Source: Bimastos eiseni
Taxonomy: Eukaryota > Annelida > Clitellata > Crassiclitellata > Lumbricidae
Direction: 5' to 3'
NCBI GenBank assembly: GCA_959347315.1
Contig: OY365812.1
Coordinates: 1,916,185 to 1,980,184 of the forward strand
Length of the DNA stretch: 64,000 nucleotides
The notes below the pieces were generated by a model. The model was not told the DNA's origin. It saw only the letters and a program-made list of their open reading frames with translations, and searched no databases. How positions within the stretch are numbered: the stretch's first letter is position 1; each line of letters opens with the position of its first letter. Positions 22,376-34,334 of the stretch are shown here, one piece after another. A program made the translations under genes and the position numbers.

Positions 22376-23988
22376 GTGCTAAGAAGGTAGCACACAAAAT
22401 TTGGTCCCGTGGTAAAACATATACCCTCTGTCCTCGCTTCCTTGACCTGCCACTGCCTTTGATAGCGTTCATTCGACGTTGTTTTCAGACAATTATGAAG
22501 CGTCCGAATGAACGGTATGTACGCTATATATATATATTAGTCATAGAATCATCAATAGACCGTTGACTTTCAGATTACTTAGAGCCTATAGGGAGACGAA
22601 GAGAATTCTAAAAGAATCTTTGATACGTTGCTTCAATTTTACCGATACGTGCATGCAATAATATTAGTCAAACAGCATGTGAATGTTTATATCTAACCTG
22701 TCGCATGTGTTGTGTGGATATATGCATGCATTCATGTACTAAAAGTATCAACTAATTAATTAATTAATATAATTATTTACTTACATATTTACGTGAATGA
22801 TAAGGATGCATGTGTGTCTGAATGCCTACATATGGGAGAAATATCATAGCTATATCTATGTTGGTTTATTTTAATTGCCTTTCAAGAAGAGGTGCATGGC
22901 TGAGAGATATGTGTACAAAAAGACAGAGAGGCATATAGAGAGAGAGAGACACAGGGATTAAAAGAGAGAGAGAGAGAGACAAACACACATAGAAAGCAGA
23001 TAGATAGAGAGGGAAGAGGAGAGAGAGAGGTACAAAACGGATAACAGACATAAAGACTATAGGCATATATAGACAGACATACAGGCAAACAGAATGAATG
23101 ATAGCCAGGTTGACAGAGAGAGTGAGACAGAGACAGACAGAAGCATACATAGACAGAGACAGACATAGACAGACAGACATACAGCTAGTGCGCCAAGATT
23201 AACTATAATATAATTATTATCATTGCAGATGTGCAATTCTGACATTTTGTTACTGAACTGAACGAAATATAATTATATACACCACGTATGTGTTGGGAAA
23301 ATTGAACGTTGGTAATAATTCATCATACGTTTCTGACATTTAACCATTATGCCATAATGTACCACGTACCATGTATGCCGTGTACCACGTATCATGTAGC
23401 CCGTGGCGTGTACCATATAGACCAGTTACCGTGTAAAAATAATGGAACACAGATCTACCTGCAACAGGTGATATAATTATTTACATTCGCAAAGAAAGCG
23501 ATGCGTTTATTGGTTATGCTGTTCGTGTTTAAGGAGGTCTGTGGGTATTGTTCTCTTTGGTCCTCTGTCTGTGTCTGTGCCACTGTGTCTGTCTCTATAT
23601 GTTTCTTTATCCCTCTATGTGTATACGTGTGTTTCACTCCTTACTTAACCCCCTCTTCCAATCTTCTCTCTTCCCAATTATAGTCTATCTTAGTAACTCA
23701 CTAGTTAAGGCTGCTTGTCCGTCTCTTAATCCGTCTCTCTGTCTCGCTCAGTCTGTCTGCCTTCCTCTCTGTATGTTTGTCTCTTTACCTGCCTATATGT
23801 CTGCCCCTCTCTCTGTCTGCATATCCCACCCTCTTTGTGCCTGCCTGTATCTCTCTTACTCCATAATTAGTATATCTGTCTCTTTCAATGCCTGTCTCCA
23901 TATCACTCTGTATCTCTCTGTCTATGCCTCGTTCACTCTATCTGTCTGTCTGTTTGTTTGTCTGTCTGTCTATCTGTCTTGCTTTATT

Positions 23989-24195
23989 GAAGTTGAGATA
24001 GACCATGGTCGTGGTATACCCTCACAATGGGAACCCACAAACGGCCACGCCACGCATGCAACCGTCATTTCCACACAGATGGACACTAGCGCCACCTATT
24101 CACAGGAGCCATCTGTCTTCGAAGTGTATTACCAACTTACTACAGAGCAACAATTCATTGAACAGGTCTTGATCGATGGCGCTCAACAATTGTGA
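23989..24195 (+). CDS. Unrecognised possible exon
   Basis: A pyrimidine tract ending TTTATTGAAG is followed by about 69 open codons with mixed, non-repetitive composition (for example [16 protein letters not shown] near the start and [16 protein letters not shown] at the end), closed by TGA at 24193-24195. The frame upstream is only CTGTCT repeat. No domain or homologue is known to me, and it could be chance. Confidence 0.15.
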   Translation, partial: EVEIDHGRGIPSQWEPTNGHATHATVISTQMDTSATYSQEPSVFEVYYQLTTEQQFIEQVLIDGAQQL

Positions 24196-24217
24196 GATGA
24201 GAATTTGCTGTCTGCCA

Positions 24218-24343
24218 TCCATCCATTCATCCATCCATCCATCCATCCATCCATCCATCCATCCATCCATCCATCCATCCATCCATCCATCCATCCATCC
24301 ATCCATCCATCCATCCATCCATCCATCCATTCATCCATCCATC
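24218..24343 (+). repeat. (CATC)n microsatellite, about 31 units
   Basis: CCAT/CATC tetranucleotides with two TTCATC interruptions, followed by CTGT units. Confidence 0.97.
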
Positions 24344-26269
24344 TGTCTGTCTGTCTGTGTGTCTGCCCCTGTCTTTCCGTCCGTCTATCTGCCTGCGCAA
24401 TATAGCAGAGGCAATGTAATGTTACGTCATAGAGACTTACGTAGACTGGCGTCATAGGTCAAATGTCAAAGGGTACAGACAAATAGAAGAGGATATTACG
24501 CATTCCTCTATTATCGCTACGTCACTGATCTTACAACCATCGCTTATCTTTTCATCTAGACTGTTTATCTAAGATCTATCAATCATGTATGTATGCCTGT
24601 ATGTCTCCGTCAATCTGTCTGGCTGTGGCTGTCTCTCTGTCTTTATATCCTTCTCTATAAATCAATTTTGCCTGCGTCTGTGGTCGACTATTAATCTGTC
24701 AGTCTATCGTCCTACTTGTTGTATGTATTGCTGGTTGTCCGTCTGCTTGTATGTCTACCTGTCTCACCTGTTTACATCTCAACATACCGGTCTGTCTTCA
24801 CAGCATCGACATCTGGCTTAATGTCTCTCCGTCTGTATGTCCATCCGTCCGTCTCTGTTTGTCCGTCCGTCCGTCTTTCTTTCTTTCTGTCTGTCTGTCT
24901 GTCTGTCTGACTGTGTTTAGATGTCTATCTGACCATTTGCGACTTTCGCCATAATAGTTCATTCTCTCTGGTTACGTTTCTGCATACTGTACACTCTCCT
25001 CTAGTCCTATTCTGTCTCTCTCTGTCTCTGTCTGTCTGTCTGTCTGTCTCTCTCTGTCTCTGCCTGTCAATCTCTGTCATACCCTTTATCTATCTGCCTT
25101 TTTCTCTGGAGCTCTCGGTCGTTCTCTCTATCTGTCTCTTTCTGTCCGTCTGTCTCCCAAATTGTCTCACCGTTCGTATGTTTCTCTACCATCGCCTACG
25201 GAAACGTCTTTCCTTGAGGCAACGAAAGACGATAGCCACTGAGTTTTGTAACGGCTCGAAGCTGAAGCGTATACATCGACGGGTAGATGGTCTTGCCGAT
25301 CGAACCGCTGGCGAGTGCTGACACCTGGGGATTGCAGAAACCGTGGAATTAAATTGGCGCCTAACAGGTGTCACTACAAAGATCCTCGGCGGTAGAATGT
25401 CTTTGAAAGGAGAGAGCGATTGTGGAGGGGGCTGGGAGGTACCCTGGGCCAAAGGAAAACAAATAAATCTCCAAAATCGAAGGAAAACAGAAGAGCAAAA
25501 ATACCAGTCAAAACATTTCTTGCATCTGTTGGAATGTGCCAGAGAGGATGTAGTGTTGGGCAACCCGTAGTGGCTAGGCAATCGATACTTTACGCAATCG
25601 GCTGCATTGCAACCTCTGACAGCGCTCGCATGCAGCTAATTTGTGGCAATAGGATTCAACTGTAATTTGATTATTGCCCTTCTTAAAAAATTCTGTTTCG
25701 CAGTGTTGACCCCGGGATCGCAAGCGTAATTTCTAAACTTCTAAGGCGCCACTCTAAAGTAAAGCACAGGGATAGCGAGACTTGAAGAAGCAAGTTTTCA
25801 GCCTCGAGCGAAAGACGGTCGCGCTGAGAGATATGCGAACAGGATGAGGCAGAGAGTTCCAGATGGAGGGACCGGCAACAGTGAATGACCGCCGGCCGAA
25901 GACAAGACGTACTAGGGACAAAGTACTTCCCAGCAGATGCTGATCGAAGAGTCACTATGTTAAACCTGAAACTAATATGGAAGGAATATAAAAACGCAAC
26001 GTGTCAGCCAATCAGTGATCGTCTTTTCTGATACATTGCGGGCGATGTTTGTGGTTGGTTATGTAATGAATAAATTGACATCCGGGTACACGGCAGGGTA
26101 ACTATTGAACGTATAATCGCCCAGTGTGTCGCTCCAGGCATGAAAAATCGTCCTTACAACCCTTTTTATTTAAATTACAAGTTCTACTTATTATATCGTT
26201 TCATATCGGCTACAAAAACAAACTCGACTGATGATTTATTCTGCAAAAGTCCAAAATACAGCCATAAAC

Positions 26270-26683
26270 ACAATCAAAGCCAATGACCCAGCTTTAGTCG
26301 GATTCACATTCATTCCACATTAGTAGCACGTCTGTCAGACGAGATATGAGGGGTTCAACCCCGACCAGGATGGACATGCCTCGAGCTATGTGCCTTATTT
26401 ATGCCGGAAACCCCTATGGAACTTAGCCATAAAATAAGTACGGGTTGCAAGGAAGCAGCTGGCCACCCGCCTCTGTGACTGTAAAGGAAGACATAGGCCT
26501 ATGATGAAGAAAATCACTAAACCCTCATACCACAGCTGCCTGTCGGGATGATATAAGACACAAACACACACACATTATTCATTCATTCGCTACGAAAATG
26601 CAGGCCCATAGGCCAATATTTACGCACTGTATATATAGCCCTATACATAATTATATATTTATATAACCATACATAAAATTATA

Positions 26684-26744
<61 letters not shown>

Positions 26745-27432
26745 CTTTGATCGAGGGTATAATTGATGAAATTATTCTCACGCAATGCACTCAGCGTGAA
26801 AGGAAATTTTCGGATGAAATGTTAAAAATATAGTTCTTGCGAAATCTTCTTTCGGTAACAGGAAAGGATTCATTTTCCTCGCAGCTGGACTTTCAGTCTC
26901 CCTAGGTCCAAATATCAGTTTTCCAGGACGCCGTTTCTGATAGCCTGCTGACAATTCTCACCTTTCTGTACTCTCTGTCTATCAATCTGTCTTTATGTTT
27001 GTCTGTATGTTTGTCTGTATGTTTGTCTGTATGTTTGTCCGTATGTTTGTCTGTATGTTTGTCTGTATGTTTGTCTGTATGTTTGTCCGTATGTTTGTCT
27101 GTATGTTTGTCCGTATGTTTGTCTGTATGTTTGTCTGTATGTTTGTCTGTATGTTTGTCTGTATGTTTGTCTGTATGTTTGTCTGTATGTTTGTCTGTAT
27201 GTTTGTCTGTATGTTTGTCTGTATGTTTGTCTGTATGTTTGTCTGTATGTTTGTCTGTATGTTTGTCTGTATGTTTGTCTGTATGTTTGTCTACCTGTTT
27301 CTATGCGTTTCTGTAGTTTTGACTCTATGTCACTTTTGATAACTTTTCAGCAGCTTTCTCTTCGTCAGTCTGTACAAATCCAACCACCTCCGTCTATCTG
27401 TCTCTCTGTCTGTCTGTCTGTTAGCATTTCTG

Positions 27433-27468
<36 letters not shown>

Positions 27469-27570
27469 AGTCTGTATTTCCTCTTCACTGTCAAGACGAA
27501 GACAACGCCAATAGCAACGACACCAACAACGCCAACGCCAACAACAACAACAACAACAACGCCTACAACC
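26270..27570 (+). repeat. Direct duplication, copy A
   Basis: From about 26270 this copy matches 30902-32065 in the same orientation, with only scattered substitutions through the non-repetitive part. Differences are a much longer (AT)n at 26690-26740 (about 17 more units), the distribution of CCG variants in the 12-bp array, and an extra TCTCTC patch near 27430-27465. The block includes a tRNA-like SINE (GGGGTTCAACCCCGACC B-box-like, 26350) and the array GTCTGTATGTTT at 26995-27290. Confidence 0.93.
26995..27290 (+). repeat. 12-bp array GTCTGTATGTTT, copy A
   Basis: About 24 units, three carrying CCG in place of CTG. The two overlapping open frames (Met-Phe-Val-Cys and Ser-Val-Cys-Leu) are repeat artefacts. 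Confidence 0.97.
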
Positions 27571-27777
27571 TTCTGACTCAAATGCCTTTGTTCAGCATCA
27601 TCTCTATCTCTCTCTATCTGTGCCAACTGTAATTCAAACTTCTTCTTCCTCCTCCTCCTCTTCCTATGTGCCGATGAAAAGAACACTGAACGAATCATAT
27701 AAACGTACGGAGAAGCTAAGGTTTTGGTAGTTTCAAATATTCCTGAAAACTGGTGCATTAGTACGTTACCGTCTTTT

Positions 27778-27935
27778 AAGATTACTTGTCCTATACTGTC
27801 TTGTACTGTCTCGTACTGTCTTGAGCCTAGGGTCTCGGTCCCGTTCTTGGTACCTCACTGTCTCAGTCTTGGAACCTCACTGTCTCGGTCTCGTCTTGGT
27901 CTTGAAGTTTCAAGTCTTGCATACAACACTGCGTA
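27778..27935 (-). mobile_element. Fragment related to the GAGACC hAT-like MITE
   Basis: CTCGGTC/TCTTGGTC words end at ACAACACTGC, the reverse complement of the CAGTGTTG end of the elements at 2142 and 34445. It abuts the 3' end of the LINE fragment at 27905. Confidence 0.5.
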
Positions 27936-29490
27936 CCAGAACAGAAACCGGATAAACAATGCGCTGTGGGCGTGGAAGCCAGTCGAGTGCATCTCGCATA
28001 TACTCAGAAACACGTCCAAACCTAGGAATACGGCGTACAAGGCGGGCAGCAGTGCGTAGAACCCTATCTAGGGTCCCGATCCGGCAAGCCGGAAGTTCAT
28101 CATATAGAGAGCTACAGTAGTCAAGCCTTGCTACCACAAAAGTGTGCACAAGCGTTGATACCGCGCTATTAGTCAAGGACCGTGAATGACTTTCAGCTGT
28201 CGAAGCTGATAATAACAACTCCGGCAGAGGAGGTTTATGCGACATATAAATGTGGGTTCCTGGTCAAGGATAACTCCTAAATCTCTGACCGAAGTTGAAA
28301 AGGCGAAAAGTGGATATTTCAAGTTAAGGGAGGCCAGGCCTATTTTTGAGAGCTGCTGGGGTGTACCAAGCCAGATAAGCTCAGTCTTAGCTGGGTTGAG
28401 CCGCAGGCGGTTTGCTGACATCCAGGCCTGCAGGGTCCACATGGCCCAGCTAATTCTTCTGACCGTTGCATTAGCCTGAGATACGCCTGGAGGTCGTCGG
28501 CGTAAAACTGGCTGAGGACAGCCTCAGCTGAGAGCAGAGAACCCAGGTCAGCGGTGTAAATTATATATAGGAGAGGACCAAGGACGGAGCCCTGGGGCAA
28601 ACCAATTGGAGCAAGGATCCTCAGGGACTTAGTGGATCCATGGGCCACCATGAAAGGGCGGTCTTGAAGAAAGGAAGTTAGCCAGTCAAGAGCAAACAGG
28701 CTGAAGGAGATCGATAAGCGCTGCAGGAGGATTTCGTGATCGACAGTGTCGAATGCAGCGCTTACGTCAAACAGCGCGAGAAAGGTGATCTGGGATCCGT
28801 CAATGGCCCCATGGACGTCACAGAGGAGGCGGACAAACAAGGTTTCCGTGAAGTGACCCTTTCGGAAACATGACTGGAAAGTTGGGAGAAGGCTATTATT
28901 CTCAAGATAGTGCATAAGCTGTACAGCTACAAGCATCTCGATTATCTTAGAAACAAATGTAACATTTGCTATAGGCCTATAATTGGTTGGTTCTGCAGCA
29001 TGGAGTCCATCAACCCTTGGAACAGGAACAAGAATTGATCGCTTCTGGCTGACTCGAAGGACACCCTCTTGAAGGTAGCCATTGCAGAGGACTGTGAGAA
29101 ATGGTAGAAGGATGTCGATGCTTTCCTGGAGGAGGAACGATGGCATTGGATCCAGTTTGCAAGTCTTTGGTGCCGACACATGTATAGTCCGACGCATTTC
29201 CTCACCAGTGACCGGGTTTAGGAAGGATAGACCATAGCTCGTAGGTGAAAAGACCGGCGGCGGACAGCCGGCCGAGGCATCGCGGACCGAGCCCGCCTTC
29301 GTTGTGTAGGCCTCCAAAAAGGCGTCGGCCGTGACGAGGGATGCATTGGGCTGCACCCAGAGCTTGAGCGACCCAGGATATCGTTGAATGCTGACCAGAG
29401 CTTCCTGGGTTCCCCAGAATGCTGGGCAATCTTGCACTTCCAGTAGGTCCGCTCTTTCTCTTTATATTGACGATGCATTTCTCGAACGTA
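27905..29490 (-). pseudogene. Broken non-LTR retrotransposon, reverse transcriptase region
   Basis: A 365-codon minus-strand frame (28340-29437) contains reverse transcriptase motifs in order: NYRPIANVTFVSKIIE, the catalytic FDVSAAFDTVDH, GLPQGSVLGPLLY and the YADD box. The overlapping frame 28173-28442 (NPAKTELIWLG, RDLGVILD) and then 27910-28245 (RLDYCSSLYDELP, DALDWLP) continue the C-terminal half in other frames. A different frame at 29218-29478 covers the preceding part. At least three frame changes make it a pseudogene. The motif style fits the CR1/Jockey group. No endonuclease domain is seen. Confidence 0.88.
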
Positions 29491-29554
29491 TCGAATTCAT
29501 GCTACGCGGTCGGCGGCTAACTTGGTTCGTCTGTAACATCTCTCCAGACGACGT

Positions 29555-29675
29555 GCGTGTCCTCGATAGGATCGACACTCGGCATTCAACCGCGGTCGAA
29601 CCCGCTCATTCAGCACACACTGAGTGTTACGGGCCGACCGCTCTAACCGAACAGCCACCGTGCCACACGTTTCTG
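29555..29675 (-). mobile_element. tRNA-derived SINE head, minus strand
   Basis: On the minus strand, GTGGCACGGTGGCTGTTCGG, TTAGAGCGGTCGGCCCG and GCGGGTTCGACCGCGG match the A-box and B-box head of the SINE at 19537. The tail is on the low-coordinate side, toward the LINE. Confidence 0.7.
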
Positions 29676-29849
29676 ATAGTCATGTATGTATAGCTTCTCT
29701 GCATTAATCTTTCCTTGTAAAACATGCATACAGCCTGTAGTGTTCTGCTAGTGCAGCAATTGTAAGAAGAAAGAAGCGTAAAGCACTCACAAAAGACTAG
29801 TTTATTAATGCAGCTCTCTGTCTTTCTATCTGTCTTCCTCTCTCGCTCT

Positions 29850-29965
29850 CTTTATATAAATATATATATATGTATATATATATAAAGAGAGAGACTAAAG
29901 CGTCGTTTCGCATATATATATGGATATATTATAAGCGAAACGTCGATTCTATAGCATTTACAGTC
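29850..29965. repeat. Adjacent AT-rich hairpins before assembly gap
   Basis: CTCTTTATATAAATATATA pairs with TATATATATAAAGAGAG, and CGTCGTTTCGC pairs with GCGAAACGTCG (10 of 11) across an AT-rich loop. They sit 30-140 bp before the run of N and may have helped break the assembly. Confidence 0.6.
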
Positions 29966-29997
29966 CGCTGAAGTGTGGCATTCGTCAAGTCGACAGA

Positions 29998-30197
29998 NNN
30001 NNNNNNNNNNNNNNNNNNNNNNNNNNNNNNNNNNNNNNNNNNNNNNNNNNNNNNNNNNNNNNNNNNNNNNNNNNNNNNNNNNNNNNNNNNNNNNNNNNNN
30101 NNNNNNNNNNNNNNNNNNNNNNNNNNNNNNNNNNNNNNNNNNNNNNNNNNNNNNNNNNNNNNNNNNNNNNNNNNNNNNNNNNNNNNNNNNNNNNNNN
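29998..30197. other. Assembly gap (200 N)
   Basis: Exactly 200 undetermined bases, probably a placeholder of arbitrary size. It separates the two copies of the direct duplication. Confidence 1.
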
Positions 30198-30309
30198 GCC
30201 GTTTTCAGATACCTTCGTGATTGAATAAGTAGCGTTTTAAAAATACGTTTATGGAAGCACGACTTTGTAATTAGCTACAATAGAAAGTGACGTCACAAAG
30301 ATATTAATG

Positions 30310-30408
30310 TCTATTGATAATAACAATAATACTACTATTGAATATAATAATCATCATTATTATTGCTATTGTTATTGTCGTTATTTTAATCATTATTATT
30401 ATTATACG

Positions 30409-30458
<50 letters not shown>

Positions 30459-30460
30459 CA
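30310..30460 (+). repeat. (ATT)n microsatellite
   Basis: Degenerate AATAAT/TTATTG sequence leads to about 15 ATT units at 30408-30458. Confidence 0.93.
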
Positions 30461-30492
30461 AGGTTATCAATTAACAAATGTCAGAATAACTG

Positions 30493-30945
30493 TTACAGGT
30501 TTTCGTCCCCATCGGGCTGAACGAAAGAGCCCCTGAATGCCACTGCATTAAAACGTTGTGTACAAATAGATAGACGTTGAAAAAGATGAGTTGTTTCGCG
30601 AGGGTCTCCCGTTGCCTGTGTCATACGGCGACCCAGCTCTTGTAGAAACTCCATTTCAGTACGGTTTATGGGGCCCAGTGATTCGATGGCCACTGGCACA
30701 AAATCATGCGTGGTGGGGAGGGATGAGTACTTGATGCACTTTCGTTCTGCGGCATGTTCTGCTGCTCCACCGGCTGTTGATGCTGTCAGATGTACATAAG
30801 AGGATGCGCATTTGTGAATGGCTGTTGCGTCCCATGCTATGTGTCTGCCTCTCGCCCATGGGATTAATGTGGCGCCATCTGGTCCGAATACAGTCATCAA
30901 CACAATCAAAGTCAATGACCCAGCTTTAGTCGGATTCACATTCAT
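30493..30945 (-). pseudogene. C-terminal fragment of a second non-LTR retrotransposon
   Basis: A 150-codon minus-strand frame has the order FGPDGATLIPWARGRHIAWD, CASSYVHL, A-rich spacer, KCIKYSSL, HDFVPVAIESLGP, LGRRMTQATGDPRE and LFQRLSICTQRFNAVAF. I recognise this as the conserved C-terminal segment found after the reverse transcriptase in many invertebrate LINE polyproteins. No reverse transcriptase domain is present on this side of the gap. Its N-terminal end lies inside the start of duplication copy B, and copy A keeps only its first 30 or so bases. Confidence 0.75.
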
Positions 30946-32065
30946 TCCACATTAGTAGCACGTCTGTCAGGCGAGATATGAGGGGTTCAACCCCGACCAG
31001 GATGGACATGCCTCGAGCTATGTGCCTTATTTATGCCGGAAACCCCTATGGAACTTAGCCATAAAATAAGTACGGGCTGCAAGGAAGCAGCTGGCCACCC
31101 GCCTCTGTGACTGTAAGGGAAGACATAGGCCTATGATGAAGAAAATCACTAAACCCTCATACCACAGCTGCCTGTCGGGATGATATAAGACACAAACACA
31201 CACACATTATTCATTCATTCGCTACGAAAATGCAGGCCCATAGGCCAATATTTACGCACTGTATATATAGCCCTATACATAATTATATATTTATATAACC
31301 ATACATAAAATTATAATATATTATATATATATATATATAAATCTTTGATCGAGGGTATAATTGATGAAATTATTCTCACGCAATGCACTCAGCGTGAAAG
31401 GAAATTTTCGGATGAAATGTTAAAAATATAGTTCTTGCGAAATCTTCTTTCGGTAACAGGAAAGGATTCATTTTCCTCGCAGCTGGACTTTCAGTCTCCC
31501 TAGGTCCAAATATCAGTTTTCCAGGACGCCGTTTCTGATAGCCTGCTGACAATTCTCACCTTTCTGTACTCTCTGTCTATCAATCTGTCTTTATGTTTGT
31601 CTGTATGTTTGTCTGTATGTTTGTCCGTATGTTTGTCTGTATGTTTGTCTGTATGTTTGTCTGTATGTTTGTCCGTATGTTTGTCTGTATGTTTGTCTGT
31701 ATGTTTGTCTGTATGTTTGTCTGTATGTTTGTCTGTATGTTTGTCTGTATGTTTGTCTGTATGTTTGTCTGTATGTTTGTCTGTATGTTTGTCTGTATGT
31801 TTGTCTGTATGTTTGTCTGTATGTTTGTCTGTATGTTTGTCTGTATGTTTGTCTGTATGTTTGTCTGTATGTTTGTCTGTATGTTTGTCTACCTGTTTCT
31901 ATGCGTTTCTGTAGTTTTGACTCTATGTCACTTTTGATAACTTTTCAGCAGCTTTCTCTTCGTCAGTCTGTACAAATCCAACCACCTCCGTCTATCTGTC
32001 TCTCTGTCTGTCTGTATTTCCTTCCCACTGTCATGATGAAGACGACGACAACGACAATAGCAACA
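30902..32065 (+). repeat. Direct duplication, copy B
   Basis: Same orientation and order as 26270-27570: SINE, (AT)n (only about 9 units here), the segment starting AATCTTTGATCGAGGG, and the 12-bp array at 31593-31888. The match ends in a diverged ACGACAACG/AATAACAAC patch. The spacing between copies is about 4.6 kb. Confidence 0.93.
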
Positions 32066-33604
32066 ACGACAACAATACCAACAATAACAATGATAATGCA
32101 AAATGAAAATGTTCACTTTTTCAATGAATTCATCGGGTGGGATCCTTGACCAACGTTCGCCTGTTTGACTGGACAATTAGTGTCTCCATGCAAGGAACAT
32201 ACTAACCAGAGATCTCTGAAGAGCGAACCGCGGTCCGCATGCTCTCTCTCTCTCTCTCTCTCTCTCTCGCAGAGGTGCATATGGGAAGCAGCATGCGTTC
32301 TGATCGATGTATAGCTCCCAGGGCCAGCAATGATGCTTTCTCTTACTCGATCGAGTCATAATTTGTTTTTATGAAATAATTACTGAATAGGTTTGGCTAG
32401 TCTGCAATTAGATTCATTCAGTGCTGTAAGAACACGCTAGGAGTTTTAGAAACTGGCCCCTTGATGATGATTGTTGTAATTTTGCAAGTTTTAGTTAAGT
32501 GATTATAGTCATTGGACGAAAATGTTGACTTAAAATTACTATAGGGCCCATCCATATATTACGTACGCAAAGAAATCGCATATTCGTACTCCTCTGCCTC
32601 TGTTGCACCGCGTACATTTTTTGGACTCCTTCCCCATGCGTACGTACATCTGAGCTCTACCCATCCCCCATTGCAAAGGTTAAATAGCCAAAGAGATCTA
32701 TAAGACATTTATTTTGCCGTGATCGCAATAACAGACAAAACACGTGTTTAGCGCTCCCCTTCATTGAAATCGAAGAATGAACATGTTCATCAATCGAAGA
32801 GCGTCATTATAATTAGGCCTACTACAATTGAAAATGACGTCATAAAGACATCAGACCTCGTGCCGTTTGGTAATATCTATCAATTTATTGCACTTCACAT
32901 AAATTATTACAGTACAATTAGCTGGCATAATAATTATCACGCATTTAAAATTTCTATTGACTGATCTTCACTGATATAGGCCTAATGTCGATGGTCTAAA
33001 CGTCGCAAACTCAGACCTGACAACACGTGCTGCGTGTTATTCCAATTTAATTTCTTCTATCGCCGTTTAGCGCAAAATTAGGTGACACGACCCAATACGC
33101 ATGCGCACACGACAAATCGAGGATTTCAATGAAAGAGATTAGGAGTCGTCAGATAAATCCGCAGTCTCCAACGGTTCAATCAACGACAGCTTAATTTATT
33201 CCCAGATCCCTATTTTAAAATATTTACTAGCTTGTTCTTTAATTCTAGCTACTTGTTGTCTAATGTTAGCCTTTTCTGCGTTTATAAAAATTGTTTTCTG
33301 TCAACTAAGGTTATTTTAATGAGTAAGTACAATCTATGCTCAAGCCATTCATCAAATGCACAAAACATTGACATCAGCATGAATGCACGATAATATTTCG
33401 CATTTTAATCAAACTAGTTTGATTTAGGATACGGAAACCCTAAAACACCAAGGACTCTTGGTCCTTGCTAAAAATCTATCGTCTACAACTCTAATACGAA
33501 ACTAACACTGAAGGAAGGACGTTAGCTTTGGTAGGGCGATACTGCAGTGTGCGGGAGGACATTTGTTTTGGTGACTATCGTCTTTTCTTTTAATTTCGGC
33601 TAAA
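32066..33604 (+). other. Intergenic region upstream of DLAT
   Basis: No recognised gene. It contains a short (TC)n at 32240-32270 and two TAGGCCTA octamers (32814 and 32977). The DLAT transcription start is probably between about 33400 and 33600; I see no TATA box close to the start codon. An in-frame TGA at 33572-33574 closes the frame upstream of the DLAT ATG. Confidence 0.5.
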
Positions 33605-34334
33605 ATGTTCCGGTCTGGAATCGTTTTGAGAACGTTATTGCGGCAGAGATGCCTCTCGAATGTGATTCGGCCTCAATCAGTCCGCTTGGCGACCACGCGA
33701 TGCGCCGTCGGTGCAAGTGCAACCGTCAATGTGTCAAGGTCAATAGAAAATATTCGCATTTAATAAACCATTTAATAAACCAATGTTTGATTTATAAACA
33801 CACAAGTCTCTCAATGCATTCCATAATCCTTGTAGAACTGTTTTGGGGTAGAACGGTGCATCACCTTGAGAGAGTCCTAGTTGCGAATGATGCTTGCCAC
33901 CGGCCAGAGTCCTGTTACCATCCTTCAGGGTGTGTCTTAATGTATAATATCCGATTTAAATGAGTGATTTGTCACGCGTTACAAGAGCTCTGAGGATAAG
34001 ATATTCAGCCTTAAGTGGAATGCATACATAGGCAGCCTATTTTTATAAACGAATCTAAGACTACCAGCACAGGTGCTGCAAAAGCTCAGAAATGCTAACA
34101 TGAGTTACAGTGGACTATAAATGTAGCTAGCATTGAACACAAACTAGTAAATATTTTTATATAATTATGTGTGGATGAATTGAGAGTTTTCTTTGGGTGT
34201 GAGAATATGGTTGTGTGCTATAGGTCAAATTACAATTTGTCATTTATGAATTCTGACCTTTGGCTGTAGGTCATGCTTGTTCAAAAGCATGTCGTCAGTG
34301 CCGCCTGGGTCGATAGCACGCTTCTATACTTCAG
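33605..34334 (+). CDS. DLAT: DLAT exons 1-2: mitochondrial presequence
   Basis: Exon 1 (33605-33738) starts [20 protein letters not shown], an amphipathic Arg-rich leader with no acidic residue. Exon 2 (34270-34334) ends SIARFYTS, which resembles the RRYYS region just before lipoyl domain 1 in vertebrate DLAT. The short exon 2 is supported by phase: donor TCAAG|GTCAAT leaves phase 2, acceptor GCTGTAG|G completes an Arg codon, and donor TTCAG|GTTTGT leaves phase 1, as lipoyl exon 3 needs. Confidence 0.88.

Larger units (their letters stand above)
22376..26269. other. Intergenic region between RBM24 and the duplicated block
   Basis: No recognised gene. It holds (GA)n/(AGAC) patches at 22920-23180, a cluster of related GTACCACGTA/TACCATGTA words at 23355-23430, pyrimidine-rich CTGTCT repeats at 23560-23990 and 24830-25150, the CATC array at 24218, and a repeat-like segment at 25735-25925 (GCGCCACTCTAAAG...TTCCAGATGGAGGG) on the minus strand. 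Confidence 0.5.

Noticed and set aside
26995..27290. CRISPR-like regular repeat
   Set aside because: Units are contiguous 12-mers with no unique spacers, in a eukaryotic genome.
26995..27339. Cys/Val-rich repeat proteins of about 105-114 residues, present twice in the window
   Set aside because: They come from the GTCTGTATGTTT array in the two duplication copies; no signal of coding constraint.
28340..29437. Functional retrotransposon gene
   Set aside because: Reverse transcriptase motifs are real, but the coding region is split over several frames and lacks an endonuclease, so it is annotated as a pseudogene.
33711..33716. DLAT exon 1 spliced directly to exon 3 using GTCG|GTGCAA
   Set aside because: Phase would allow it, but the longer exon 1 with exon 2 (34270-34334) has better donors, matches phase at both ends and supplies the ARFYTS presequence end expected before lipoyl domain 1.
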